A DNA stretch of 64,000 bases, from contig BCIV01000013.1 in the NCBI GenBank assembly GCA_001600055.1, positions 310,001 to 374,000 on the forward strand. The letters are read 5' to 3'. This DNA is from Filobasidium wieringae (taxonomy: Eukaryota; Basidiomycota; Tremellomycetes; Filobasidiales; Filobasidiaceae). How positions within the stretch are numbered: position 1 is the stretch's first letter; each line of letters opens with the position of its first letter. Under the pieces are notes generated by a model. That model saw nothing but the letters and a program-made list of their open reading frames with translations. It was not told the DNA's origin and made no database searches. The translations under genes were made by a program, and so were the position numbers. Below, piece by piece: positions 1 through 12,937 of this stretch.

Positions 1-481
1 GCTCGCCCAGCCCATCACCCAGGTTGGCTTGCTGAGGATCTCCCAAGTGGTTCCCCAAGCATTCCTCCCCGAGGTTGTTCGCAAGCATGTAGTTCAGAAA
101 ACCTCCGTTGTCGTCCGAATCGACGAGCACACGAGAGTCCGAATCAGCCGATAAAATCATGTTCAGGGGTTCTCCAAGACCTGCAGGATAAGTGTTCTCG
201 GCCACCTGATACAGAACACAGAATCGATTTCAGCTCCACAATCCTACTCGATCGATCTGGCCTGGAGCACTAACCGTAATCATGTTACCGCCATCAGTAT
301 GAGGGTCGGTATATGGTTGATCCGCTCGCTTTCCTAGGGCTGGCAACCATTCGTAAGAGGGGGACGCCATGGCGAGCGGAGCAAGCAAGAGAAACATTGC
401 AACGAGGAGAAGACCAGCATTTAAAGGCAATCCTTTACTGACTGCTTTCGCAGGCGATTTCTTCTTGTAAGGACTGATCAC
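1..481 (-). CDS. Conserved fungal secreted or membrane protein, partial at window edge
   Basis: The reading frame holds a basic stretch (SPYKKKSPAKA), a hydrophobic segment (LLLVAMFLLLAPLAMA) that could be a signal peptide or membrane anchor, and a region running to the window edge with the motifs YPAGLGEPLN, SADSDSRVLVD and EECLGNHLGDPQQANLGDG. I recognise this as a family widespread in fungi without an assigned function. An intron of about 69 nt near 210-280 (donor GTTAGT, acceptor TATCAG) joins GGNMIT to VAENTYPAG. The first ATG in frame is at 397, inside the hydrophobic segment; there is none at 481. The frame is open upstream into the aldo-keto reductase, so the start is unresolved. The C-terminus lies outside the window. 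The protein probably acts in the secretory pathway or at the cell surface (inference). Confidence 0.6.
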
Positions 482-1671
482 GGACGGGAAGTATCGCGCA
501 TGGTGGGTTGAGCCGACTGTGGTGATTTCGTCGACGTGTTCTGATGAAAGGTCTGCAGCTTTTAAGGCAGCGGATTGTTCTCTTAAGCGTTCCGGCTTAG
601 TCGAAGTACTGGATGAGACCGAATGAGCCCAGTCTTCCTTTCAACAAGGTCGATTCAGACTCACGTTACAATTACACCTTTTGATACCTGCCTGGCCCAT
701 TTTAAGAGTATCTGACCTTCATTCAGGCCAGTCTCACTTGCAATTCTTTCCAGCAGCGAGTCTAAAGGTCCTCCCTTGCCTTTCGTGATAGGTGAAAGCG
801 GACCATAACACTCGATGGTGATTCCCTTTGCGTGACACAATTCGACAAGCGGTTTGATTTCGGAATAGATGTAAGGGTGGAACTCGATCTGGTTGACGGC
901 GGGGATAATCTGGCATCATGTGGAGAGAATTCAGCAAAGTGTACGGTATTGGTCAGGAGGCAGCTCACCTCGGCATCCTCCAAGGTTTCCTGTAGCTGTT
1001 CGAGCATATAGTTGCTGAGCCCAACACTCTTTGCCAAGCCCTCCTGCTTCAGCTTTTCCATTTCTTTCCAAGCCTTCCCAAACCCGATCTCTTCAACAAA
1101 CTTGGGAGCGTGGATGAGCCATAGATCAACGTAGGACGTTTGAAGTCTGAACAAAAGTAGGGGTCGATTAGCAGAAGTTTGTGTAGGATACGAGGAGCCA
1201 CAAATTGAATCACAGTTTGAGCTCTTCCTCGAGTCCTGCACGAGGATCACTGATTCCAACTACGCCCAAGTAGTATGATATGAGCACGCCAGCTCCAATC
1301 CATCGATAATCATACGTACGCTTGGTCGTAAGAAAGAGATTTTCACGAGAAACACCAGTTGACTTCCAACCCTTGCTCACGCTTTCAGAGTTCTTGTACA
1401 TCTGTAGAATGGTGCCACGAATAAGTCTTTGTACCTGCTTAACTATATCTAGATGGATGCTTGCCTGAGCACAGTCAATATGGCTGTATTCACCATCTTT
1501 GATCGCCATCTCTACCAGCTCTGAAGAGGGTTTGCCAAAGTTGGCGGTTCCTAATGACGAGATCGATCAGGATTACGGTCAACTGTGTAGCACAATTCAC
1601 CTACCAAGACCGTATGCGATTCCGGGTGCAGAGTTTCCATCATTGAAGATGACAGGTGTGACTGATGCCAT
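482..1671 (-). CDS. Aldo-keto reductase
   Basis: NAD(P)H-dependent carbonyl reductase of the AKR superfamily, probably cytosolic; the substrate cannot be read from sequence. Translation starts at the ATG at 1671 (MASVTPVIFNDGNSAPG). Six exons give the catalytic tetrad in order: Asp in HIDCAQ, Tyr in MYKNSE, Lys in LFLTTK and His in DLWLIHAP. The signature VGLSNYMLEQL and the strand PAVNQIEFHPY follow, and the cofactor-loop region is VTTSTKPERL. The intron after HIDCAQ is best explained as a GC-AG intron (donor GCAAGC, acceptor TACAG, about 63 nt). The usual AKR end is recognisable at GSTHHARYF. No stop codon follows: the frame continues into the next minus-strand protein, so this is either a fusion or a missed splice or stop. 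Confidence 0.85.
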
Positions 1672-2063
1672 GATCGATCGTGCTTCCAATGTGGCCTCGC
1701 TTGAAGAAGATAAGGATTCTATGTGGTTTCCGAGATACCGATCACTATAAGTATCTGCGTGTTGAGCTTTTGTTAGCTGACTGGCGAGCGAGGTCGGTAG
1801 ATAGGGTTACAAATCACAGATCGAGCCTTTGCTAAGGTCCACTTGGCGGCTTTTACATCGAGAGACAAGAGAGAAATTTGGTTCCAGAGTCAGAAAATGG
1901 AGAATGACGAAGGCAAATGCGAAGCCAAAAGCCGTTCGGCAGGCGCCTTTTACGTAAGTTTCAGTAACCATTCGAATCAAGATACAACATACAACGCTTC
2001 GTTGCTCGCTCTCACTCAGTACGATACATGACTACCATATGACTATTCGAACACCTGCTCCGC
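1672..2063. other. Intergenic, aldo-keto reductase promoter side
   Basis: 392 bp between the start of the reductase and the end of the PPN2-like gene, both on the minus strand. It should hold the reductase promoter and the PPN2-like 3' untranslated region. I see no convincing gene in it. Confidence 0.6.
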
Positions 2064-3877
2064 TCAGTTGGATAGCGAGTCCTTGGTCAATGCCGGACAA
2101 TCCACCTGAATCAAGACGCCACGTTCGGCTCCAACGCGGACATGCCGCTTGCCATGAATACCTTCTAAGCTGTCGACGTCACCCAGGATCATAGCGGTGA
2201 GTTCTTTGCCATAAACGCAACCAGAATCAAGCCCCTTGCTGTATGGCTTGATATCGAGTCCCCTGGCAGCTGTGGTATGGAACGGATCGTCAATCTCGCC
2301 GAGTGAATACATTGGAAGTGTCAGAACTCACCAGCATGACCATAAATTACTGTCAAGGGGGAACAGTTCAGAGGAGGCAGCTTCTCCATTCCCTTGTGCT
2401 TCTTTCGTTTCTCCAAGTCTTCGATTTCCTCAATTTTCAAGTCCGGTTCTTCTTCTCCATCGTCTTCCAGGTCGTTCTTATCCTCAGGGATAAAGCCCTT
2501 CCCTTGACATCGCGATTGTTCCTGCTGCCAAATGTCAGACCAAGGAGTACCTTTGTTACTGCTCTTGGTTACGTCTCCATTTTTCAGTACACTCCTGATG
2601 TTCAGGAGGGTATATGGTTGTCGATTCTGCTTGATTAATCTCAAAACAGCCAGTTCACCGTCAGCTCGTGATAGTGCCGGTGGCTGACTCAGATCGCTGG
2701 TGTATAGGCTGTCGTACGGCTGCGTCACATCGAGAGCATCTTTGGTTGTATCGCGAGCTAGTAGTCCAGCGTGTACGACCAAAGAGTGTATCGAAGGTAT
2801 ATGTAAAGCCAATGGTAACGACACGAGGTATTCGTAATCCTTCTTGCTCATGTCTCGAGCGATCTTCCAATGTTCCGACCTCCATTCCCAGTCGTCCGGG
2901 AAAGGTCTGCCAAGCGATTGTAATTGTGTCAAAAGTCGACCCTTGTCTGCACCATATTCCCAATCGAGCTTCGAAAGCATGGCGCGCCACCCTCCCGCTT
3001 TATTCGCAGCAGAATCATCCTCCTGTTCGGCAGCTACGCTGTCGCTTCCTTTGGTACCGGCCCAAATCATCCAGTTTCGCCATTCTATCACTTTCTCATC
3101 GTGGTTACCACGGACCCCACGTGCTCGATTTTTACGCATAAAGGTCAAGACTTTCTGCGGATCGGGGCCTTTCGCAATGAGATCTCCAACATGTATCAAG
3201 AGATCTTTGGTCGAATCGTAGGCAATCTTCTTCAAAAGTTGTCTACACATGAATGCGGAGATTTAGCATTTTTTCGGTTCTCTCATTCAGCTAGACAATA
3301 CTTACCGAAGACTGTCGTAGCTGCCATGTACATCGCCCACAAATATGACCCTCTTCCCTGGTATATTCGTGTCCACATGACTCGGAGGTAGTGTTCTGAC
3401 AAAAGTATATTTGGCCCAATCTGGAGATGAGGTCGTATCGGCTAATTGTAAACCTAGAGCTTCCTCCCCTTCTTCCCAGATGTCTCCTTCTTTGTCCTCG
3501 TCCGAGACTTGATCGGCTGAGTCAGAAACGGCTGGATTGAGAAGAGGCGCGGTAAAGGACATGCTATCGGAGATGTATCCGTTGATACTCTGGGTCCAAG
3601 TCACACTATTCTTCCGAGTTGAACGACCGTTGATTCCGGCAATACAGGCTGTGTAGCTGATCGCAAAGAGAAAGGTGAGGATGACAGTAATACTGCCAAT
3701 ACGTTTCATGGGTCCTAGAAGACCTCGACCAAGTCGTGTGTCAGATGATGTGGTGGTTGGAAGGGGCAGAAGCTCATCCAGCAAGGAAGATTTTTCCAAG
3801 GCTTGAGTATCGCTGCTTTCTAGATGGTCATTGTCGGTCCCACCTGCATAACTTTGTTCGTGACAGAATGACGACAT
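2064..3877 (-). CDS. PPN2: PPN2-like membrane-anchored metallophosphatase (endopolyphosphatase type)
   Basis: Calcineurin-like metallophosphatase resembling yeast Ppn2, a vacuolar endopolyphosphatase. It starts at the ATG at 3877 with a Ser/Asp-rich cytosolic tail, then one membrane helix near residue 60 (SITVILTFLFAISYTACIAG), as in a type II vacuolar protein. The metal-binding motifs come in order: GDVHG, GDLIAKGPD, GNHDE, VVHAGL and YGHA. Two introns are clear: one between YDSLR and QLLKK (GTAAGT...TGTAG), and one within the final His motif (GTGAGT...CACAG). The C-terminus reads AARGLDIKPYSKGLDSGCVYG, normal for the family. A 3' lysine/glutamate-rich insert (KGFIPEDKNDLEDDGEEEPD) precedes the last motif. 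Its exact substrate is inferred from family resemblance. Confidence 0.8.
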
Positions 3878-4204
3878 TCTTGGATCAGACGTCAGTATAT
3901 AATCAGTCTATCTTGACAGGCTTCATGTTTTGAGATTGACACCAGGTCAAAACGGCAGGTCGGACTAATCGGTCAAAGAACTTGTGAGGGCGGCCTTGAT
4001 TCCAAAGTGGCTCATGGCTCACGACCTGACGATCCGCAGTCTGATAAACGTTCGTCAGGGCTCAGGCCGCCGGCGACCCAGCCGCGGAGATTAGTTTACA
4101 TGACGGAGTTATAATCGGGACGATGTCCGTGAACTGCATCGGAGGGTATGTATGACTCGTCAAGACTCGTCCAGTCGTGTTTATATGAGTCTACAGAATC
4201 AGGG
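3878..4204. other. Intergenic, PPN2-like promoter
   Basis: 327 bp between two minus-strand genes. It holds the promoter of the PPN2-like gene and the CAC2 3' region. Nothing else recognisable. Confidence 0.5.
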
Positions 4205-7087
4205 CTATTTACTCGTAGCAGAAGTCAGGTCAATCTTACGCTTCTTTTGGCTCGTTTCGGAACCATCGGTTGATTGGGTTCGTTTCGAAGGTAATCCTTT
4301 AGAAGGTGTGTCCTCGACGACTGATGAAGTCATTGGACTGCCAGGCTTGCCTACAGATGCGGTGCCGGCAGGGATGCCATGGATTCCGGCGTTCAGTTCT
4401 GCGCGAGTTGTGAATGGGGATGCGGCGAGGGAGGATGCTCCCGTTGAAGTTATAGACATCTCGCGTTCCATGCGAGCCGGATACGCTACGGGCAATGAAC
4501 TTGAAGGTGCAGGGGAAGGTGGCAACGAGAAAGTTCCAGAGTAATTCTGAGCAATAGCTTGTAGTTGACGATGATGCTGCTGAATGGCGTGGAGCGGACC
4601 CAACTCCGCAACATCAAAGACCTGATTGACAATAGGTCAAGTCAGACTGGGGATAGATGCCGCAATCGAGATCGACTAAACACTCACAACCATCGAGCAA
4701 TAGCCATCGGAAGACGTCAATAGCAAGGAATCTCCTGTAGGAGACCTGTTGCACAGTATAGAGGTTAAAGGTCAGTACGCCGAGGAGTTCGCTTTTAGAA
4801 AGATCACATACCAGGCTACGTCTGTAAAAGCGGAATAATGGAGACCTTTGAAGATCGCTAGTGGTCCGGTCTGTTGCGTGTCATACAGTAAAACCGAGTC
4901 CTGAGCAGCTACAGCGTACATCAATCTGTAAGGCAAAGCAAACATGCTTGCAGGAGCAGCTCCAATCTTCTCTTTCGTGATCGAGTCTGTAGAAGACGGA
5001 GGCGGAGGAGGAGGCATACTCAAGCTGACATGCACATCAGGATTTTTCTTGTCAATGATGATCTTTTTCGGTTCGCTAGGTGGGCCTATGACGTTTCTAA
5101 GTTCGTAGAATATCGGAGAAAACTTGACCGCAACCGTCGTACTTTGGTGACCGGGAAGATGCGCGATAGGAGGTCGGCTCAAATTTGCTCGGGAGTATAT
5201 ATAAACCGTAGATTTCGAGGCTTCTCCTGCCTTGCCATCTCCTCCTTTAGGGCCTGGGATTCTATCTCCATCGCCCATCAACGGCATTGGATAATAGGAA
5301 TCTTCGATTTGTCCAGCAGGCGTAAGGAGTAAGCTTCCATCAGGCGCAAAGGTCAACCGCCGGAAAAAATTGGTAGCCAATTCGTCTCTGTATAATTTCT
5401 GGTTGATTATCTGAGTAGTCAAAGGGAGCGTTCCACTAGGTCGAATAGCTGGTAAAGGCGCGGGCGATGGAGAACGCCCTGCTCGGACGCCCGTGGTCGC
5501 GCCGAGTAACGGTGAGTTGGCCGCAGCAGATGAGAAGGAGGATCGGCGCGAGCCAGGTACATTGAGAGGTGGGTTCATATTGTGCAATAGAGCGGTCGAT
5601 CCTGGCAAAGTGGATGGAATTTGCGAGGAGTTTGGTGTGTTGCTCAATGGCTCCGGTAGTTCCGAAGCAAGCGTAACAACGGAGCCGGCCTCCGAAGCCG
5701 TCGATGCACGTCGATTCATAGAAGGTCTAAGTGCGCTGAAGGAAGGAGGACGGGACGAGCGGATGTCCATGCTCATATGAGATGAGGATCGGCCATTCCT
5801 GTCGCGGGTTAAGGGGCTGATAGTTAATGTGTTGTTTCGATGATTGACTGAATGCACTTGGACAGATCTGAAGGTGTTTGTTTCCTGTAATTAGCTTTCA
5901 GCACAGCCTTTCCTCACACGGAACTATCTCACCTGTCGCTGCTTTGAGTTGCGAGATACTCGTTCAAAGGATCCCACGCGACACCTTGAACGAAGTGGGA
6001 GTGGTCCTGTATTTGATGGACGCAAGAACCTTTGGAATTCACATTGGATCGGTTAGACACGCCAAGTTGACCGAGATCCCGCAAGACTTACCATCGATGA
6101 CAGAAAACACTTGAGCTAGGTTGTCTGTACTTCCTGCTAGAATATATCTTCCATCAGGACTCCAAGCGATGTCATATATGGCTTGTTTCGTTGCCCTGTT
6201 GAGATTGACATCAGAATTAAGCTAAGAATGACCGGACAAATCGACATACACAATCATTCTCTTTTCCTTCCAGAACTCTTTTTCATGCATCTTATCCTCC
6301 TCTTCATCCTCGCCGAACGTTGCGATATCAGCTCGACTTTCAACTTGGTGCCAAATGATGATGGTTCCATCTAGCGACGGACGGTTCCTCGGTAAGTGAT
6401 GTTGTATAGGGGGAGAATTTGACTCACCATCTCCAGCAGATGCAAGATATTGTCCGTTCGGACTCCATCGGACTACGTTCACAGCGCCAGTATGCCGTTT
6501 CAGAGATGCTGTGTATACCGCTCGAGGTGGATGGGGCGCAACCTCTCGGCCCGTAGCTGCATCAAGATTCAATCCTACCACGACGTTCGGATGTACAGTC
6601 CAGATCTGTGGTTGAGAAATAAGCAGAGCGCTCACATTGCAAGACGATGTGACTCACTCTGACACAACTGTCTGCTCCACCTGTCGCCAGTCTATATACC
6701 CTAGCTGCTCCGGCATTATACCCGCCGGTGGATCCGGAGCTCTCATTTGCCATAGCTTTGACAGTCCCTGACAAGGGCTGGTTTGTTCCAGCCAAAGGGC
6801 GAGCAGGCGAGTTAGGTTCAGCCTGGCTGCGATCAGGTTTTCGAGAAGGTGTTCCAGGAGTTGCGGCTTGTAACCCGGGCGATGACCCTTCGGTTGACGC
6901 AGAACCGGTAGGAAAGGGAAGTACTTTGCGTAGTTGGGAAGCGGTCCATGGCTGATAGTCCGCTGCAAATATGGGAGAAGTTCCGTGCCAGCTAGAGACA
7001 AAGATGCCCAACAGTGTGCTGATGAGTGTATGTATCTATCACATCTTTCCGGTCAACTTGCCTGATTTCCAAGGTTTTTGACCGCAT
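4205..7087 (-). CDS. CAC2: Chromatin assembly factor 1 p60 subunit (WD40 protein)
   Basis: Middle subunit of CAF-1, which deposits H3-H4 behind replication forks in the nucleus. The start ATG at 7087 gives [20 protein letters not shown], the family's typical N-terminus. The join to SWHGTSP needs a GC-AG intron (donor GCAAGT). WD40 repeats follow: [119 protein letters not shown] and GYCSMVVFD. Between the repeats is a Ser/Pro-rich insert (about 120 residues near 5500-5800) with many SP/RS sites. The C-terminal tail ends in a basic, nuclear-signal-like run (SQKKRKIDL). About seven introns. Neighbours look unrelated. Confidence 0.88.
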
Positions 7088-7268
7088 GATCACAGAAGAG
7101 CAGATTGTTACAGGAAGAGAATGCGGTCGTCCGATTATGAAGCGATTCTTGCCTGGCTGTCAAGTGCGAAGCTGCCGGTTTCGCTTCTGATGGTTGTGAG
7201 TAGAACCTATTCTCGTTGTGGTTTCGATAGGGAATTGCTGGTTTGTAAGCGGAAGGACATGAGAAGTA

Positions 7269-10200
7269 CTAAATAGTAGTATTCGCAACAGAAACGATAC
7301 AGTTTACTGGCAGTTCGTGTGCCTTTGAAGCCGAAACTAAGAAGCGTCTGTCCAGCTGTCCGATCTGTCCTTTCTGTAATTGCTCACTCGCACTCGTATT
7401 ACGCGACGTCACATGATATGCGTTAGTCATACTAGGTGTAATAGTCAGAGCCAGCATCGATCGGGCGAGTAGAATGAGGATTGCAGCGATCGTCTACATC
7501 GGTATGCGAGGTATCAGATATGGAAGAAGGCATATGTTATCACATAAAGAACGAGTGAAGTTCTATCAATGCGTCGTTGTAGGCCGTTCGATCGGCGTCG
7601 AACGTCTTGCCAGCATTCCGCGTGGTCCCACCATTCATTTGGCCTGGTAACAGACTGAGGCGGTTGTTTGCCCGGGTTTCGGCACGGACGTCTATTTTGC
7701 ACTGCAGGGTCAAGATCTGGTTGTACTCATCGAACGTAAATCTCGTGCCGTGCTGCTGTATATCGGTAATGACGGCCTATAATTGAGACGTATCACTGCC
7801 TTCAGCAAGGAGCCAACCGAGGAGAGGAAGCATTCTTACCTGAGGCCCCATTTCATACATATGCCAATATTGAACGCTCCTGTTCAGAACGATCGCAGAT
7901 CCTCCAGGCAACATGTTCCGTAAGGCTTGTTGTATGGCTCCGATATTACGTTGAATCTTGCTTATTCCGGAGGATGTGATACCTCGGACAAGACGCCCAC
8001 TAGCGATCAACTGCCTGTCGGTCAACTTATCCAACCCGATATAAACGAATCTGCCCGCCATAGAAAGAACGGATTAAAGACGGCTTCATTCTGGCTATCG
8101 GTACCTTGTGTCACTCACTCTCGGTCCGCTAGTGGGATGACACTTTGTACGGTTGCTTCACACTGAGATAGGTCCATTGTCATGTCTTGAATGTGAGGGT
8201 CAGGTTCATTCTCGGCCGCGTCCACCCGATAGTTGGTCTAGAATCGACTGCGTCAGAACCTCACAACCCCGTTCCTCCAGGTGACACTTACCTTGCCCAT
8301 AGATGACTGAACATAGAAAATGACGCGACATCTCAATTCTATCCTTAGTGTATAGAGCACCATGTCTCCAAATTGCTCATACGTTGCAAGAATAGCGTCA
8401 AACCGCCTGCAATTCAACACAAACCGATAATTCAGGGCCTGTATCCCACTCGTAACAATCAGACCTACTGCCCCATAGCACTGGTGAGATCCAATGCAGG
8501 TCGATCCGTCGATGGGCTTGCGGGGTCACTGGATGCCAGAGACATTGCGTCGTCTCTAATTCGCTTCAGTTCCTGTAGACGCTGAACGATCCATCGCTAG
8601 AGAAACACGTCTTCTTTCAGTAACCACAGGTAGCCATCGTTTTTTCCAGCATACCGTTGTGTGATAGAGCTCTGCAAGCGAAATGAACTTTTCCTTCGTC
8701 CCGATCAAATCTCTACTGGAGAGGATCCGGTCACCGCTTGGTAGCAGAAATTGTTCAAGTTGTATTTCTTGCGTGAGGAGTCCTTCGAGACTCTGTATAT
8801 CGCGCGTCTACAGCTAGCACGTCAGCATCGCAGAACAACATCTATAAGCCATGACAGCTTACAGAGGCGTGTTGTAATCCCTTTAAGCTCATCAACATGT
8901 CTTCACGTTGACTCCAGCTAGCGGCAAACGGTAAGTATCCTTCTGTGTAAGAATCAGCAGCCACGATATCTGGATTCTGTAGATTTAGTCTAACGATCAA
9001 GAACCCGGAAGTAAAGACGATTGATCACCTTTATAATGAGCATTTAAGCGTTGGTAGTATTGAACAACAATGCCGATAATCAACCGGCTGTAGTTTTCCC
9101 GTTGAAAAGGCGTTGTTGCCATCATATGGCAAAGACTGTTCACTAATGAGATCGTTTGCTTGCCAGACTAGAGCTCCAGTTCAGCGTTTGTCGGTGATAT
9201 GAGAGCTTCGACTTACGTTGACAACGGGGTGAGGACTCCAAAGTGCCCAATTAACATCTCGTAGAAAAGCTTTGGGACCTGTTATCATCGTTTCATATCA
9301 TTGATAATGAGCCTGCCGAGCAATGTGAGAGATGAGTCTCACCCACCATTGACCGCTTGCTGAAACAGATTTGTAACCTTTTCCTCCAGTTGGGGGAGGT
9401 AAACCCTCTGTATGAACTCATCCATGAACGTGCCAATGGAAGAATCATCCTCTTCTGTCGAATTGAGATCGATGGTCTCCTTCGCTGAAGTTATAAAAGC
9501 GAGGTATGGTTGGAATAAGATAGAGGCGTTGAACGGATTTGCCGGGACTAATAAGCGATGGTTTCGTATAGTCGTTGAACCATCCTCATTCAGATTGGTC
9601 ACGGCAAGTCGCGCCTGTGCACCGTTCTCGGTGAGCGCGACCAAGCCTGGGACATGCGTTTGCATCGCTTGAGTCAAGGTCTGCTCATAAGCGCTGAGAT
9701 CTTGATTCATCACTTTCGTGTCGGTATCCATAAATTTAAAGACGGGCTGAGACAAGGATCTCGGTGAGAAAGATCATCTGCCTGGTCAAACGATTGTGCT
9801 CACATACCTTCTGCTTATCCCTGCCAACTCGACCGTTCCGCATTACGTCATTGATAGTAGCTAAGGGCTGCCTTGTCGTTGTGGATCCACGGTCGACGTC
9901 CGTAAGGTAGTCATGTAAAAGAGTTCTCACCTATCTCGATGATGGTTAAATATTCTTGAGATGACGTGAAGACACCGTTGCCAGCAAAGCAACTCACTTC
10001 CGTTTGCATAGGCTTGATGAAGTCTCGATTTTGTATCTCTTTGAAGTTAGCCTGCTTTGGCGTGTAGGAACTTGACTGTGCCATAAGTCAGTATGATATG
10101 GGCTTCGTACCAGTCGTACATACCATAGCAATTCGGTTAATGACTTCGCTGACCACTCGCTGACCTTCCAGTACCGCTCGAAATTTGGAATATACCGTCC

Positions 10201-12582
10201 AAAAAAGGTCAAGAAGTGTGTATGTCTGGGACTCAGTCTCGCTACGCTCCAAATTGTCCATACGCAACCGCTGCGTATTATGAAAGATAGCATCCACACT
10301 ATGATGATCTAGGCGTGTCGTGCCCTCCGCCGCTGTTGTGCGATCTTGGTTTGGAGTTCCCGCCGCAAAGTTGTTGCTGGCTTCCAGTTTTCGAGATTCC
10401 GTACTGTAGATGAAGAACGGTCAGCTCATGATCGCGTTGTGTATCGAACCTTCTTACCGATCAGCTACTTCGTCAATCGTAGTCTCGACCAGATTGAATA
10501 ATTCCGAGGAGATGCGCTGGCTAATAGTGTCTAAAGCTGGCCCCAAATGTCCTAATATTGCGAGTGACTCGAGCAACATCGTCATGTATGCATATGAATC
10601 CTGCTCAGGGTTCGTCTGAAAGATCTCGTTTTCATCCTCGGGTAAGGAGCGGTTCGTCGCATTAGAAGGAGCTAGAGACTGGAGGTAAACGTTCGGAAGA
10701 GTAGGAACAGCCGGAAGAGCGACCAGCTCATCATCGGACAGATTGAGCATTGGGTTTCGATTTGGTTTGGAGGAGAGATGTGATAGAAATCTGGACAGAC
10801 GGGGGTTGCGGTTCTGTGCGGTTTCAAGATCTTCCTGAAATTCACCTTCGTCCTCCTCCGCATCGGAGGGTTTATGCTTTGGAATGTTTACTGAATCAGA
10901 ACAGTAGTGAGAATGAGCGTCCCAGCTGACGAGACTGAGTATGCTTACGGCGCGTCTGCCCAATTTGGTATGCTATCCACCGCTCATGGCAATGGTGTAC
11001 CTTCAGATACAAATGGTTGCTCAGCTCCTCTATTAGTATATCGGCAAGTGCCTATGGCAAAAGTTAGTATTAGATGTGCACTCCTGTCAGGCGAAGCAAA
11101 TTTACCCCTTGCTGGCCAACTAGATAAGCTCGTAGATCCGTCAGAGCACCGATTTCTAGCATTTCGTCCTTAGTGATCGTCCGGATAGCGCGTGTCAATA
11201 TGAGCGCCGTTTGAAGGTACTTTTTGTCCGCTGATAGAGATTCTAGTCTATCGGGAATAGCTTTTAATTCCTCGCTGCGAGATGCTCGTCCGTGAGTTCG
11301 ATGACAACTGGCAACTCTGATAAAGCACCTTACATCGTATCCAGAGTTTTCAGCATCTCTCGAAGAGCTCGATCCTTGTGCCAGAGTGCGACCATCTCCG
11401 CTCTCTTGCCCGCTGCAGCACCAGCGGAGTTGGCGTCAGTCCTTCCGTTCAACATGTCGCGAGAGTCTCCTAAGCTCTTCTTGGTCTCTCTGATAACGGC
11501 TTGTGTGCGACTTAGAGCCTCCGTTAGATTGGCGTGTTGTGGCAATGATGAGGCATATACCTGATAATGGCTCTTTACTGCTTTTGAAAGAGATTTTTCG
11601 AGCCTCAAGAGTAGATCGGTGAAAGAGGACAGGTCTTGACCTTTGTTGAACAGATTGAGTCGTTTCTTGTCACCAGATGAAGGGAGGAGAGCGAGAGCTA
11701 AGCTTGTAGGAGCGAACTAAGGGATAGACGCCATGTCATGGTCAAATGAATCTATCGAATCCATTAATCGCAACTCACATCGGGGTCTAAGACGAAAGGC
11801 CAATCGTGTTGGATCTGTTTCAATATGGCTGTTTAAAATGCCACTATCCATCAGTCAACCGCAACCCAAGACTCGGCTAGGCATACTTGCCATCTACATC
11901 GTCAAAATCTCGGCCTCCGTAACCTATCAGTAGGTCTGTTGAACTGTTGGGCGCAGTTTGTTTCTGTCGGGAGGACGACGCTACAGGTACGTTGCCTCTT
12001 CCCGCCGAAGTAAATGCCGATACCGCTTTGTGCAACTTGGCCTCTCTGGCGATATGTTGTTGTTGCAGGTCTAAGAGATGCGATCTTTGATCTCGTTCTG
12101 CCTTCCAGGATTTGGACGAATCCAGGCGGTCATGGTCCTGGCCTACTGCAGGAGAAATCGGAGAAACTGGCAGATCATAATCATCGGATACGGGCGGAAT
12201 CTGCAATCTAGCCTGAGACAGATTCTGTATTGAGTCGGATGGGTATATGGAACCCGCAGAAGCCGAAGCCGGGAAAGCAGAAGTTTGTACGTTATGAGAT
12301 GATGGTTCAGGAGCCCTTCGAGCCGAGCGAGCTGGTCTGGTAGGAGCCGGGCCACTTCTTGAACTTGGTACCACGTAGCTAGAAGAACCTGAATAAGCTT
12401 GCGATATGGATGGTCTAGCAGCGTTCGGTCCTGTAGAGACATAACCTGCCGAGACAAGATGAGTCACAAGAATTAGAGGTAAATGGACTTATGTCGATTC
12501 ACATACCGATATCGTTCGATTGATATGGCTGAGGATTAGATATCTTGTACTTTGTAGAAGAATCTGAAGCCTTCCTTGACAT
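7269..12582 (-). CDS. SEC8: Exocyst complex component Sec8 (EXOC4)
   Basis: Subunit of the exocyst, which tethers secretory vesicles to the plasma membrane at growth sites. The N-terminus (ATG at 12582, MSRKASDSSTKYKISNPQPY) is a long Ser/Pro-rich low-complexity region. The diagnostic Sec8 motif follows: ILKQIQHDWPFVLDPD near 11800, then the coiled SLSKAVKSHYQVYASSLPQH segment (residues starting near 11590). Central helical-rod segments include the exon at 9339-9755. The C-terminal Sec8 signature reads RRFDAILATYEQFGDMVLYTL then MRCRVIFYVQ (near 8290-8400). The frame ends at the stop at 7269. More than ten introns make this the most fragmented gene in the window, so individual exon edges are less certain than the identity. 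At over 5 kb it has a normal span for the family. Confidence 0.85.
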
Positions 12583-12937
12583 GGCTGATCGCTGGTTCTG
12601 GTGGGCGGTTATCGATAATTAGTCGAGGGAAACACTTGGGCAAGGGTTGCAACGCTATCGTCGGGTCCGTTGAACTAGCATACTCGGATGGTCACTTGCT
12701 CGCAAGTGACGACTGGTAGGCAAGATATGACAAGGGTAAGACCAGACCAAGCAAGGCATGCCGGCCTCGGAAGCAAATACATCCGGTAGCATATTAGGAA
12801 TATGCGTTACAAACGTTACAAGCTTTACAAGTGGGCAAATGGTATAGATTGAGAACAGCTACAACCCGCTAATATTCTTACACGTTGAGAAACAAGCCTG
12901 AGAGATGCTGAAAGGACACGTTGACAGAGGATGTGAT
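12583..12937. other. Intergenic, SEC8 promoter
   Basis: 355 bp between SEC8 (start) and the MSG5-type gene (stop), both minus strand. No gene seen. Confidence 0.5.
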
